Positions 1 through 7,649 of a DNA stretch of 38,125 nt are shown here, piece after piece. How positions within the stretch are numbered: position 1 is the first letter of the stretch; every line of letters starts with the position of its first letter. The stretch lies in NCBI GenBank assembly GCA_000431515.1, contig HF991308.1, forward strand, positions 1 to 38,125, in the 5' to 3' direction. The position numbers were made by a program, and so were the translations under genes. Under the pieces are notes generated by a model. The model saw nothing but the letters and a program-made list of their open reading frames with translations. It was not told where the DNA came from and made no database searches. The DNA comes from Clostridium sp. CAG:632. Its GTDB lineage: Bacteria > Bacillota > Clostridia > Lachnospirales > Lachnospiraceae.

Positions 1-27
1 GACGTTCCTGGAGATTCACTTACTTAA

Positions 28-99
28 TGGGCTATCGCCAAGCGGTAAGGCACAGGACTTTGACTCCTGCATTCGCTGGTTCGAATCCAGCTAGCCCAG
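28..99 (+). tRNA. tRNA-Gln (anticodon TTG)
   Basis: A full cloverleaf can be drawn. The 7-bp acceptor stem TGGGCTA pairs with TAGCCCA and is followed by discriminator G. The D stem is GCC/GGC. The anticodon stem CAGGA/TCCTG holds loop CTTTGAC with anticodon TTG. The T arm is GCTGG-TTCGAAT-CCAGC. The 3' CCA is not encoded. A short hairpin (ACAGA/TCTGT, about 102-116) separates it from the next tRNA, so the two are probably cut from one transcript that begins upstream of the window. Confidence 0.96.
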
Positions 100-134
100 T
101 TACAGACAGGTGTCTGTGTGGGAGAAAATAGTAT

Positions 135-207
135 GGGATACTAGCTCAGGTGGTAGAGCACTTGACTTTTAATCAAGTTGTCGGGGGTTCGAATCCCCCG
201 TGTCTCA
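135..207 (+). tRNA. tRNA-Lys (anticodon TTT)
   Basis: The acceptor stem GGGATAC pairs with GTGTCTC, including G-U pairs, and discriminator A follows. The anticodon stem CTTGA/TCAAG holds loop CTTTTAA with anticodon TTT. The T arm CGGGGG-TTCGAAT-CCCCCG is strong. The 3' CCA is not encoded. It lies 35 bases after tRNA-Gln in the same direction and is followed at once by a terminator, so it is the last gene of a tRNA transcript. Confidence 0.96.
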
Positions 208-212
208 TGTCA

Positions 213-246
213 AGGACTTATGACAGGTTTGTCATAGGTCTTTTTT
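213..246 (+). terminator. Rho-independent terminator of the tRNA transcript
   Basis: ACTTATGAC pairs with GTCATAGGT around a 6-base loop, and a run of six T follows at 241-246. It ends the tRNA-Gln/tRNA-Lys unit. Confidence 0.85.
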
Positions 247-269
247 GTATTTATTTGACGAGGCAGCAG

Positions 270-298
270 TTGTCAAAGAGGTCGATTTATATTATAGT
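270..298 (+). promoter_or_regulatory. Sigma-A promoter for the DUF389 gene
   Basis: A -35 box TTGTCA (270-275) and a -10 box TATAGT (293-298) are 17 bases apart. Transcription would start near 305, giving a leader of about 24 bases before the start at 329. The box positions are seen; the activity is inferred. Confidence 0.7.
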
Positions 299-328
299 TG
301 TAGAAGAATTTGAAAAGAGGGCGAATGA

Positions 329-1753
329 ATGGAACATAAAGAACCGGAGATAATTGAAAAGTCCCGAAGTGGCATACGGAAATATTTGTACGATGTATTT
401 AATATTCGGGATGATATGATGAGCTATGAGGAAATCGATGCCATGATGGAGGAAAATACCGTCATCCATGGAGCAAACATGTGGATCCTTATGATGGCGG
501 CACTGATTGCCTCGATTGGATTAAATGTGAATTCAACAGCAGTCATCATTGGAGCCATGCTGATTTCACCGCTGATGAGCGGAATTATTACGATGGGTTT
601 TTCTCTGGCAGTACGGGATTTTTCTTTATTTAAAAAGTCATTGATCCGCTTTGGAACGCAGGTGGCGATCAGCTTAGCGGCTTCTACGTTATATTTTGTG
701 ATCAGTCCGTTAGAGACACCGACTTCTGAAATGATTGCCAGAACCAGTCCGACGCTTTGGGATGTTCTGATCGCACTTTTTGGTGGTATTGCCGGAATGA
801 TTGGAAATACCAGAAAGAAAAAAGGCAATGTGATACCGGGTGTGGCAATCGCGACTGCGTTAATGCCGCCTTTGTGTACGGCAGGATACGGAATCGCATC
901 CTTGCAGCCACAGTTTATTTTCGGTGCCTTTTATCTGTTTCTGATCAATACATTGTTTATTATGTTATCTTCTGCATTTGTCGCCCTGATTCTTGGCGCA
1001 CCGCGTCATACCCATATCAGTGAAAAGAAGCAGAAACGGATCAACCGGATCATACTAGCCATTACAATTGTTACAATCATCCCAAGTGTTTACATAGGTA
1101 TGGCGACGGTTCGCGACTCAGTACTGGATCGGAATGTATCCGGTTATCTAAATAACGAGTTCTCGTTTCCGGATACACAGCTGGTACAGAGCAGTGTGAA
1201 CAAACAGGAGAAGAAGATTTCGGTTTCATTAGTCGGAACTCCGATTTCCGATGATGTGATCGCAACACTGGAAAAAGCATTACCGGATTATAACCTGGAT
1301 GGTTATACGTTACGTGTGACGCAGAATTCAATTCTGGAAAATGTAGACGGCACAGAGACGGATACAGATAAAATCACGATTGCGGTTCAGGAAAACCGGA
1401 TATCCGAGCTGCAGAGTCAGTTAGCAGACGCAAACAAGCAGATTAAAAATATGGAAAAGGATATTCATAATTATGAACTTGCACAGGAGGAAGCAGTCGA
1501 TAGTAAGGAGATTGTAAAGAAAGCACAGGCGGTCTTTACAAAAATAACGGCCGGAAGTTGCGGAGTGATGTCGGATGTACAGGGAGATTATGTTTTCTTT
1601 GTAGCAGAGACCGAAGAACCGTTAAGCGAAGAGGAAGAACAGACCATTATCCGGTGGCTGCAGACGGAGACCGGGTATGACAGAGTAGAACTGATCCGGC
1701 GGGAAGCTTCGGAGGCAACAGAAGAAGTGACATCGGAAAGTACAGAAGAATAA
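329..1753 (+). CDS. DUF389-family (TIGR00341-like) integral membrane protein
   Basis: This 474-residue membrane protein belongs, by recognisable motifs, to the DUF389 family, whose function is not established. About six or seven hydrophobic segments lie between residues 50 and 260. The family-typical stretches IGAMLISPLM (74-83) and NVIPGVAIATALMPPL (167-182) are present. After the last membrane segment comes a soluble C-terminal part with a Glu/Gln-rich heptad-like stretch at about 353-400, probably a coiled coil, and an acidic Thr/Ser/Glu tail. The start at 329 follows a GAGGG ribosome site at a good distance. It opens a unit with aroB and a histidine phosphatase. Family membership is fairly sure; no substrate can be named. 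Confidence 0.85.
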   Translation: MEHKEPEIIEKSRSGIRKYLYDVFNIRDDMMSYEEIDAMMEENTVIHGANMWILMMAALIASIGLNVNSTAVIIGAMLISPLMSGIITMGFSLAVRDFSLFKKSLIRFGTQVAISLAASTLYFVISPLETPTSEMIARTSPTLWDVLIALFGGIAGMIGNTRKKKGNVIPGVAIATALMPPLCTAGYGIASLQPQFIFGAFYLFLINTLFIMLSSAFVALILGAPRHTHISEKKQKRINRIILAITIVTIIPSVYIGMATVRDSVLDRNVSGYLNNEFSFPDTQLVQSSVNKQEKKISVSLVGTPISDDVIATLEKALPDYNLDGYTLRVTQNSILENVDGTETDTDKITIAVQENRISELQSQLADANKQIKNMEKDIHNYELAQEEAVDSKEIVKKAQAVFTKITAGSCGVMSDVQGDYVFFVAETEEPLSEEEEQTIIRWLQTETGYDRVELIRREASEATEEVTSESTEE

Positions 1754-1794
1754 TGGCATAGTCGCAGGAAACAGCAGACAGAATGGAGGGCAGA

Positions 1795-2907
1795 ATGGAA
1801 ACATTTCGCGTGGAATTAAAAAAGGTAGTGGATGATAGTTATGATATTGAGATCGGCTTTGACCTGGAGGATCAGCTTATAAAGGATATTCAGGACGGAC
1901 TGGTTGGAAGAATTCATAAATTTGCGGTTATAACGGACAGTACAGTAGAACCATTATATGGAAGAGATATTTATCGGAAACTGACCGAAGCCGGTTATCA
2001 GGCAGACTTGTTCGTATTCCCGGCAGGAGAGACAAGCAAGACACGCAGGACAAAGGAAGAAGTAGAGGATGCTATGCTTGCAAAAGGATACCGCAGGGAC
2101 TGCTGCATTATCGCAGTGGGGGGCGGCGTCGTGACGGATCTTGCCGGATTTGTAGCCGGTACATATGGAAGGGGTGTTCCGTTCATTAATTATGCAACAA
2201 CGCTTCTGGCAGCGGCAGACGCATCTGTGGGCGGCAAGACAGCTGTCGATACTCCGTTGGCAACGAATCTGATCGGATTGTTTAATCAGCCTGAGAAGGT
2301 ATATCTGGATATTGCAACCTGGAAGACACTTCCGGCACGTCAGATGTCAAGCGGAATGGCAGAGACGATCAAGCATGCGATTCTGGCAGACCGGGAGTTT
2401 TTTGCATATCTGGATGCACATATGGAGGAGATTCTTGCCTGCGAGCAGACGGTCTGTGAACATATAGCAGAAGTGAATTGCCGTGTGAAATATCAGGTGG
2501 TTATGAAGGATGAGAGAGAAAGCGGGCTAAGAGAAGTGCTGAATCTGGGCCATACGGTAGGAAGAGCGATCGAAACGGTCAGTGATTACCGGCTGCTGCA
2601 TGGAGAGGCAGTGTCTATCGGCCTGGTGGCGGAAGCAGAGCTGGCACAGAAACTGGGATATGTTACGGAAGAAGAGAAACAGGCGGTGGTACGGCTGCTG
2701 GAAAAAGCGAAGCTGCCGGTTGCGATTCCGGAGTATATTGACCGCGAGGCACTGGTCAGAAAATTATATACGGATAAGAAAGTACGGGATGGAAAACTCC
2801 GGTTTGTGATCCAGAAAGGAATCGGAGATATCGTAGAGTTTGAACCGGGAGTGTTTGCAACTCCAATCGAGGAAACTGTTGCCAGAGAGATTATCATGAG
2901 ATTATAG
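1795..2907 (+). CDS. aroB: 3-dehydroquinate synthase (AroB), atypical active site
   Basis: AroB converts DAHP to 3-dehydroquinate in the shikimate pathway, using NAD and a divalent metal. The 370-residue protein has the NAD glycine motif GGGVVTDLAGF (about 109-119), ASVGGKTAVDTP (143-154), GMAETIKHA (187-195) with a metal-ligand Glu, LNLGHTVG (249-256) and the metal-ligand His in LLHGE (267-271). Two usually invariant active-site positions differ. The Lys of the common GKN motif is Thr157 (codon at 2263), and the second His of GHTxGH is Arg257 (codon at 2563). The start at 1795 is chosen because GGAGGG (1785-1790) sits 4 bases before it and overlaps the earlier in-frame ATG at 1783. The TPLATNLIG stretch resembles the AroB domain of fungal AROM more than common Firmicute AroB. 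It could be a divergent AroB or a related sugar-phosphate cyclase. Confidence 0.85.
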   Translation: METFRVELKKVVDDSYDIEIGFDLEDQLIKDIQDGLVGRIHKFAVITDSTVEPLYGRDIYRKLTEAGYQADLFVFPAGETSKTRRTKEEVEDAMLAKGYRRDCCIIAVGGGVVTDLAGFVAGTYGRGVPFINYATTLLAAADASVGGKTAVDTPLATNLIGLFNQPEKVYLDIATWKTLPARQMSSGMAETIKHAILADREFFAYLDAHMEEILACEQTVCEHIAEVNCRVKYQVVMKDERESGLREVLNLGHTVGRAIETVSDYRLLHGEAVSIGLVAEAELAQKLGYVTEEEKQAVVRLLEKAKLPVAIPEYIDREALVRKLYTDKKVRDGKLRFVIQKGIGDIVEFEPGVFATPIEETVAREIIMRL

Positions 2908-2977
2908 AGATTAGGATGACAGGCATTGATCAAGCAAGTAACAGATCGAAAAATAACAGACGAGAAGGGAAACAGAT

Positions 2978-3517
2978 ATGGGATATTTTTATTTTACAAG
3001 GCATGGGCAGACTGTCTGGAATGTGGAAAATAAGATCTGCGGTGCCACGGATATTGCATTAACGGAACTGGGGCATCAACAGGCTGTCCAGCTGGGGGAA
3101 CAGATTGTGGCGCAGGGAATTCGCATTGATAAGATTCTGTACTCTCCGCTTATCCGTGCGGCAGAAACAGCCAGGCATATATCAGAAGTGACAGGTATTC
3201 CTCGGCAGATGGAACCGCGTCTGATCGAGCAGAACTTTGGAAAATATGAGTCAACTCCCCGAAATGGGGAGGAATTCCGCAGGGCGAAGATGAATTTTAT
3301 ATCCGGATACGAAGGAGGGGAAACGATGCTTCACCTGTGCCAGAGGATTTATAATCTGCTGGATGATATTAAGGAAGAATCGGATGAAATCTGCTATCTG
3401 TTGGTAGCACACAATGGAATTTCCAGAGCAGTACAGTCTTATTTTACGGATATGAGTAATGAAGAGTTTGCGGCATTCGGAATTAAGAACTGTGAGCTTG
3501 TGCGGTATGAGTTCTGA
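2978..3517 (+). CDS. Histidine phosphatase family protein (phosphoglycerate mutase-like)
   Basis: This 179-residue protein carries the histidine phosphatase signature RHGQT (8-12), whose His becomes phosphorylated. It also has the second-site stretch SPLIRAAETA (about residue 55-64), a Glu-bearing EQNFGKYE segment and AHNG near residue 145, which holds the second catalytic His. This set fits the cofactor-independent branch (GpmB/CobC-like phosphatases). Members act on many phosphate esters, so the substrate is open. AAGGGAAACAG precedes the ATG. It is 70 bases after aroB and a strong terminator follows at 3574, so it closes the unit. It is a little shorter than the typical ~200 residues but no motif is missing. 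Confidence 0.85.
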   Translation: MGYFYFTRHGQTVWNVENKICGATDIALTELGHQQAVQLGEQIVAQGIRIDKILYSPLIRAAETARHISEVTGIPRQMEPRLIEQNFGKYESTPRNGEEFRRAKMNFISGYEGGETMLHLCQRIYNLLDDIKEESDEICYLLVAHNGISRAVQSYFTDMSNEEFAAFGIKNCELVRYEF

Positions 3518-3573
3518 GATAGATACAGGAACTTATAAAATTGTGGGATTTATAGGCCAAATAAAAGAAAGTG

Positions 3574-3616
3574 AAATCAGGATATTGTACACAATGTATA
3601 GTATCTTGATTTTTTT
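3574..3616 (+). terminator. Rho-independent terminator after the histidine phosphatase gene
   Basis: A 16-bp stem (3574-3589 with 3597-3612, including a few G-U pairs) closes a 7-base loop and runs into a T tract (3610-3616). The T tract also lies inside the promoter of the next gene. Confidence 0.85.
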
Positions 3617-3634
3617 GCGATTTTGTTGTAAAAT
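3606..3634 (+). promoter_or_regulatory. Sigma-A promoter for the chemoreceptor gene
   Basis: TTGATT (3606-3611) and TAAAAT (3629-3634) are 17 bases apart. The -35 box lies within the distal arm of the preceding terminator. The predicted start near 3641 leaves a leader of almost 100 bases before the ATG at 3738. Confidence 0.6.
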
Positions 3635-3737
3635 ATTACCAAAATCGTGAGAGGGATTTATTAAAAAGTCTTAAAATCTATCTTCACAGGCGGTTATACA
3701 ATTTCTCGGAAAATCAATGAAAACAGGGGGACATTCT

Positions 3738-5480
3738 ATGATGAAACAGGAAGATTTAACGGAAGAATTACAACAGAGGGTTCAGACCAGGATTAATTTT
3801 GCACATTCTATAAGGAGCAGGATTCTGATCATGATCGTAGTGACGGTATTGATATGTGCATTGACGGTATTGTTTACAATTCGTCCGTTGATCACGAAGA
3901 ATTTTTCAGCAATGCAGAGCAGTTACATGAAGGATGTAGCAATGGCATACGGCAGGATGCTGGGAGAATATGTGACGGAAGGGGGGCTCGATGTCGTATC
4001 GACACCGGAAGTACAGGATCTGTTGAAGGAGATCAGTATTAACGGAAAAGAAAGCAGCTATGCTTATGTAGTGGATCTGGACGGAACGATGTTATATCAT
4101 CCGATTGCAGAGAAAATCGGTGTTTCGGTGGAAAATGCGGTTGTAAAACAGATGCTGGCGGATATTAGGGATGGGAAACCACAGGAGACATCTGTATATG
4201 AATATGATTTCCGTGGTGCGATTAAGTATGCAGGCATATATCCGGATGTGGAACATGGATTTTTGCTGATCATATCCGCAGATAAAGCTGAGATCACATC
4301 CGATATTCAGAGTATTTTATTGAAAACGCTGTTCAGCACATTGATTGCATTTGTGATATGTGTTGTGATCGCATTGTTCTGTTCAGTAATTATCACAAAG
4401 CCGATCAAGGAGATGGCAGAGATTGCAGATCGCTTTTCAACTCTGGATCTGCGTGATGATGACAGGCGGGAACGGATTGGACAACGCCGGGATGAGGTTG
4501 GGCTTCTGGGACGGTCTATTGGCGGAGTCAGAGAGCAGTTCCATGCAATCGTGACAGAGATTAAGACGCAGAGTAATAATATTCATACAACTGCGGCATC
4601 GTTGGACGAGCATACAAAGGAAACATTGAACAACATAGAGCAGGTGGAACGCGCAGTTTATGAAATCGCAGAAGGAGCGAGCTCGCAGGCGGAAGATACG
4701 CAGAAGGCAACGGAAAATGTTATCCGGATGGGCAATATGGTAGAGGATACGAACCAGGAGGTTGAGAACCTGTACCTGTATGCAAATGCCATGAAGCAGT
4801 CGGGGGATGATGCATCTAAGACATTATCGGATCTGGAAGAGATCAATCATAAGGCTAAGGAGTCGATCGATCTGATCTATCAGCAGACAAATACAACCAA
4901 TGAGTCGGCTTTGAAAATCCGTGAGGCAACAGAACTTATCACATTTATTGCGGAGCAGACGAATCTTCTGTCGCTGAACGCATCCATTGAGGCGGCCAGA
5001 GCCGGTGAACAGGGAAGAGGGTTTGCGGTTGTGGCATCCCAGATCCAGAAACTTGCAGAACAGTCCAATGAGTCGGCAAGGCAGATCGGAGAGATTATTA
5101 CATTATTGATCTCGGATTCCGGGAAGGCAGTGGATACCATGAACGAAGTTATGGAAATCATGGAGGTTCAGAATAAAAATATTCATCAGATGGGTCGGCA
5201 GTTTGAACAGTTATTTGTAGCAATCGATAAGTCGAACCGGGGTGTCGGAAATATCGCAGACCGGACGAAGAGTCTGGATGAGGCAAGAGTAAACGTAGTA
5301 GATATTGTACAGAATCTGACTGCGATCGCAGAGGAAAATGCAGCCGGCACGCAGGAGACTTCGGCATCTGTAACAGAGGTGAACGATATTGTTTCTCAGA
5401 TTTCCGAGAATGTAAATCAGTTACGCCGGATTGCAGAGGAACTGGAGCACCGGATGGAGATTTTCCGGTTGGATGAATAA
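3738..5480 (+). CDS. Methyl-accepting chemotaxis protein
   Basis: This transmembrane chemoreceptor signals to CheA/CheW. From the start at 3738 the protein has 580 residues: a short cytoplasmic head, a first membrane segment at about 26-46, an external Cache-like sensor of about 140 residues, a second membrane segment at about 190-212, a HAMP linker and a long methyl-accepting coiled coil. The conserved hairpin tip around residues 397-440 includes EQTNLLSLN, IEAARAGEQGRGFAVVA and KLAEQS. No CheR-tethering pentapeptide is visible at the C-terminus. The start at 3738 is preferred because AGGGGG (3725-3730) is 7 bases upstream; the earlier in-frame ATG at 3717 has no ribosome site. No other chemotaxis or flagellar genes are in the window. 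The ligand is unknown. Confidence 0.95.
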   Translation: MMKQEDLTEELQQRVQTRINFAHSIRSRILIMIVVTVLICALTVLFTIRPLITKNFSAMQSSYMKDVAMAYGRMLGEYVTEGGLDVVSTPEVQDLLKEISINGKESSYAYVVDLDGTMLYHPIAEKIGVSVENAVVKQMLADIRDGKPQETSVYEYDFRGAIKYAGIYPDVEHGFLLIISADKAEITSDIQSILLKTLFSTLIAFVICVVIALFCSVIITKPIKEMAEIADRFSTLDLRDDDRRERIGQRRDEVGLLGRSIGGVREQFHAIVTEIKTQSNNIHTTAASLDEHTKETLNNIEQVERAVYEIAEGASSQAEDTQKATENVIRMGNMVEDTNQEVENLYLYANAMKQSGDDASKTLSDLEEINHKAKESIDLIYQQTNTTNESALKIREATELITFIAEQTNLLSLNASIEAARAGEQGRGFAVVASQIQKLAEQSNESARQIGEIITLLISDSGKAVDTMNEVMEIMEVQNKNIHQMGRQFEQLFVAIDKSNRGVGNIADRTKSLDEARVNVVDIVQNLTAIAEENAAGTQETSASVTEVNDIVSQISENVNQLRRIAEELEHRMEIFRLDE

Positions 5481-5485
5481 GGTCA

Positions 5486-5514
5486 TTGACAGCTCTCTGA
5501 TTTTATGCTAAGTT
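5486..5514 (+). promoter_or_regulatory. Sigma-A promoter for the leuA T-box transcript
   Basis: A consensus TTGACA (5486-5491) and TAAGTT (5509-5514) are 17 bases apart. It is 6 bases after the chemoreceptor stop codon. Transcription would begin near 5521. Confidence 0.75.
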
Positions 5515-5520
5515 AAACTT

Positions 5521-5845
5521 ATAAATGCAAGGACAAGGAATAGTAGAACTTAGGAAGGATTCAGAGAGCTGTCGGTTGGTGTGAGACAGTTGTGGAATAA
5601 GTTTGAACTGGCCTTTGAGCAGCGGGCTGAAGGATAGATTCAGAAGTAGGCTTTGCCGGTGACTGACCGTTATTTCAGTAGGATATAAGACCGGGTGATC
5701 AGGATTAAGTTTTATGATTGCCAATAAGTTTCAGGTTCGTATCTGTGAGAGTGCATACAGAAGTATGAATTAGAGTGGTACCGCGTGAGTTCCTTACGTC
5801 TCTAACGGAGAGATGTTGGGAGCTTTTTCTTTTTTTATATAGGAT
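5521..5845 (+). promoter_or_regulatory. T-box riboswitch, leucine-type, upstream of leuA
   Basis: The leader holds the signature T-box sequence TAGAGTGGTACCGCG (5771-5785). Its TGGT bulge would pair with an uncharged tRNA acceptor ending ACCA. The stem I apex contains the typical GGTTGGTGTGAGACAG stretch (5574-5589). The likely specifier is CTG (5608-5610), set after GAA and before a purine as in known T-boxes and followed by the common CCTTTGAGC stretch. CTG is a leucine codon and matches the downstream gene. In this class, uncharged tRNA-Leu stabilises the antiterminator and lets transcription reach leuA. The specifier is read by pattern, not by folding. Confidence 0.9.
5788..5834 (+). terminator. 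T-box-controlled terminator (attenuator) before leuA
   Basis: AGTTCCTTACGTCTCT (5788-5803) pairs with AGAGATGTTGGGAGCT (5809-5824) at 15 of 16 positions around loop AACGG. A T-rich tract follows (5824-5834). The 5' arm starts directly after the T-box sequence, the usual antiterminator/terminator arrangement. Confidence 0.88.
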
Positions 5846-5908
5846 GGCTTCCCGGGAAGCATGTGATACCGGCTTTTCACATAGGATACGGTAGATAGGA
5901 GGTAAAAA

Positions 5909-7573
5909 ATGAAAAATTATCAGAAGTATCAGAGAGGCTATTTTATGCCGCCGATGGAGTGTTTGAAATGGACACATAAGGAGTATATTGATCATGCTCC
6001 GGCATGGTGTTCTGTAGATCTGCGTGACGGAAATCAGGCATTGATTGTGCCAATGAGTCTGGAAGAGAAAGTAGAATTTTTCAAGATGCTGGTGAAAGTG
6101 GGATTCAAGGAGATTGAGGTTGGATTCCCGGCAGCATCAGAGACAGAGTATGAGTTCCTTCGTACTCTGATTGAGCAGGACCTGATTCCGGATGATGTGA
6201 CGGTTCAGGTATTGACTCAGTCCAGAGAGCATATTATTAAGAAAACATTTGAGGCTGTCCGCGGGTGTAAACATGCAGTGGTACATTTGTATAATTCGAC
6301 TTCATTGGCACAGCGGGAGCAGGTATTTAAGAAATCAAAGCAGGAGATTCTGGAGATTGCGGTTTCCGGAGCAAAGCTTTTGAAACAGCTGGCTGAAGAA
6401 GATGGAGGAAATTTCCAGTTTGAGTATTCACCGGAGAGTTTTACCGGAACCGAGCCGGAATATGCATTGGAGGTTTGCAATGCAGTGATTGATGTATGGC
6501 AGCCGACACCGGATAATAAGGTGATCATTAATCTGCCGGCAACCGTGGAAATGTCACTTCCGCATGTGTATGCCAGTCAGATTGAGTACATGAGTGAGAA
6601 TATGAAGTGCCGTGAGAATGTGATTCTTTCTCTTCATCCGCACAACGATCGTGGATGCGGTGTGGCAGATGCAGAGCTTGGCATTCTGGCAGGTGCGGAC
6701 CGGATCGAGGGTACCTTGTTTGGCAATGGTGAGCGTACCGGTAACGTAGATATTATTACATTGGCTATGAATATGTATACACATGGAGTGGATCCGAAGC
6801 TTGACTTCAGTAATATACCGGAATTGACAGAGTTATATGAGCGTGTGACCAGAATGCATGTATATGAGCGTTCGCCATATACAGGCCAGCTGGTGTTTGC
6901 CGCATTCTCCGGTTCACATCAGGATGCAATTGCCAAGGGTATGAAGTGGAGAGAAGAGAAACATCTGGAACAGTGGACCGTACCATATCTTCCGCTGGAT
7001 CCAAAGGATGTTGGCAGACGGTACGATGGGGATGTTATCCGTATCAACAGCCAGTCCGGTAAGGGCGGTATCGGTTATATTCTGGAGCAGAAGTATGGCT
7101 TTGATCTTCCACCGAAGATGCGGGAAGACCTTGGATATACCGTTAAGGAAGTTTCCGATCATATGCATAAGGAGCTGGAGGCAAGTGAGGTGCTTGACAT
7201 CTTCCAGAAGACGTATGTAAATATCGGCAGCCCAATTCAGTTATTAGAGGCGCATTTCACACAGGGCGAGGAATTTACGGCAGAGATCACCATTGAGGTC
7301 GATGGCGCAAAGAAAGTATATCATGGAAAAGGCAACGGACGTCTGGATGCGATTGCCAATGCGATCAAGAAGCATTTCAAGATTGACTTCTCATTGATCT
7401 GCTACGAGGAGCACGCATTGCAGGTAGGGTCTAATTCTCAGGCGTGTGCTTATGTAGGAATCGAACGGAAAGACGGAGCTGTGGCATGGGGCGCCGGTAT
7501 CCGGAATGATATTATTGATGCATCCGCATATGCATTGATCAGTGCGATCAATCGTTCGGGACTTGTGAAATAG
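5909..7573 (+). CDS. leuA: 2-isopropylmalate synthase, type 2 (LeuA)
   Basis: LeuA condenses acetyl-CoA with 2-ketoisovalerate, the first committed step of leucine synthesis. The 554-residue length and the N-terminal opening fit the long, type 2 bacterial form. Catalytic-barrel motifs are DLRDGNQAL (37-45), with the metal-binding Asp, EVGFPAASETEY and LHPHNDRGCG, with metal-binding His residues. GNGERTGN also fits. The last ~120 residues form the allosteric dimer domain where leucine usually binds in this family. AGGAGG is 7-8 bases before the ATG. Control by leucine tRNA charging is shown by the T-box ahead. No other leu or ilv genes are adjacent. Confidence 0.96.
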   Translation: MKNYQKYQRGYFMPPMECLKWTHKEYIDHAPAWCSVDLRDGNQALIVPMSLEEKVEFFKMLVKVGFKEIEVGFPAASETEYEFLRTLIEQDLIPDDVTVQVLTQSREHIIKKTFEAVRGCKHAVVHLYNSTSLAQREQVFKKSKQEILEIAVSGAKLLKQLAEEDGGNFQFEYSPESFTGTEPEYALEVCNAVIDVWQPTPDNKVIINLPATVEMSLPHVYASQIEYMSENMKCRENVILSLHPHNDRGCGVADAELGILAGADRIEGTLFGNGERTGNVDIITLAMNMYTHGVDPKLDFSNIPELTELYERVTRMHVYERSPYTGQLVFAAFSGSHQDAIAKGMKWREEKHLEQWTVPYLPLDPKDVGRRYDGDVIRINSQSGKGGIGYILEQKYGFDLPPKMREDLGYTVKEVSDHMHKELEASEVLDIFQKTYVNIGSPIQLLEAHFTQGEEFTAEITIEVDGAKKVYHGKGNGRLDAIANAIKKHFKIDFSLICYEEHALQVGSNSQACAYVGIERKDGAVAWGAGIRNDIIDASAYALISAINRSGLVK

Positions 7574-7649
7574 AGGATAAAATGATATTCTGAAAATAGA
7601 ATATTGCAGTGCGTAAAATATTTAAATTACAAATGTGGAGGATACAAAC

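Noticed and set aside
150..353. 67-codon open frame at the left edge
   Set aside because: It runs through tRNA-Lys, the terminator and the DUF389 promoter and has no ribosome site.
7585..7604. Hairpin ATATTCT/AGAATAT after leuA
   Set aside because: A 7-bp AT-rich stem with no T run after it; not a convincing terminator.
7603..7634. Possible promoter TTGCAG with TACAAA before the aryl-CoA ligase
   Set aside because: The transcription start would fall on the ribosome binding site, and the -10 match is poor.
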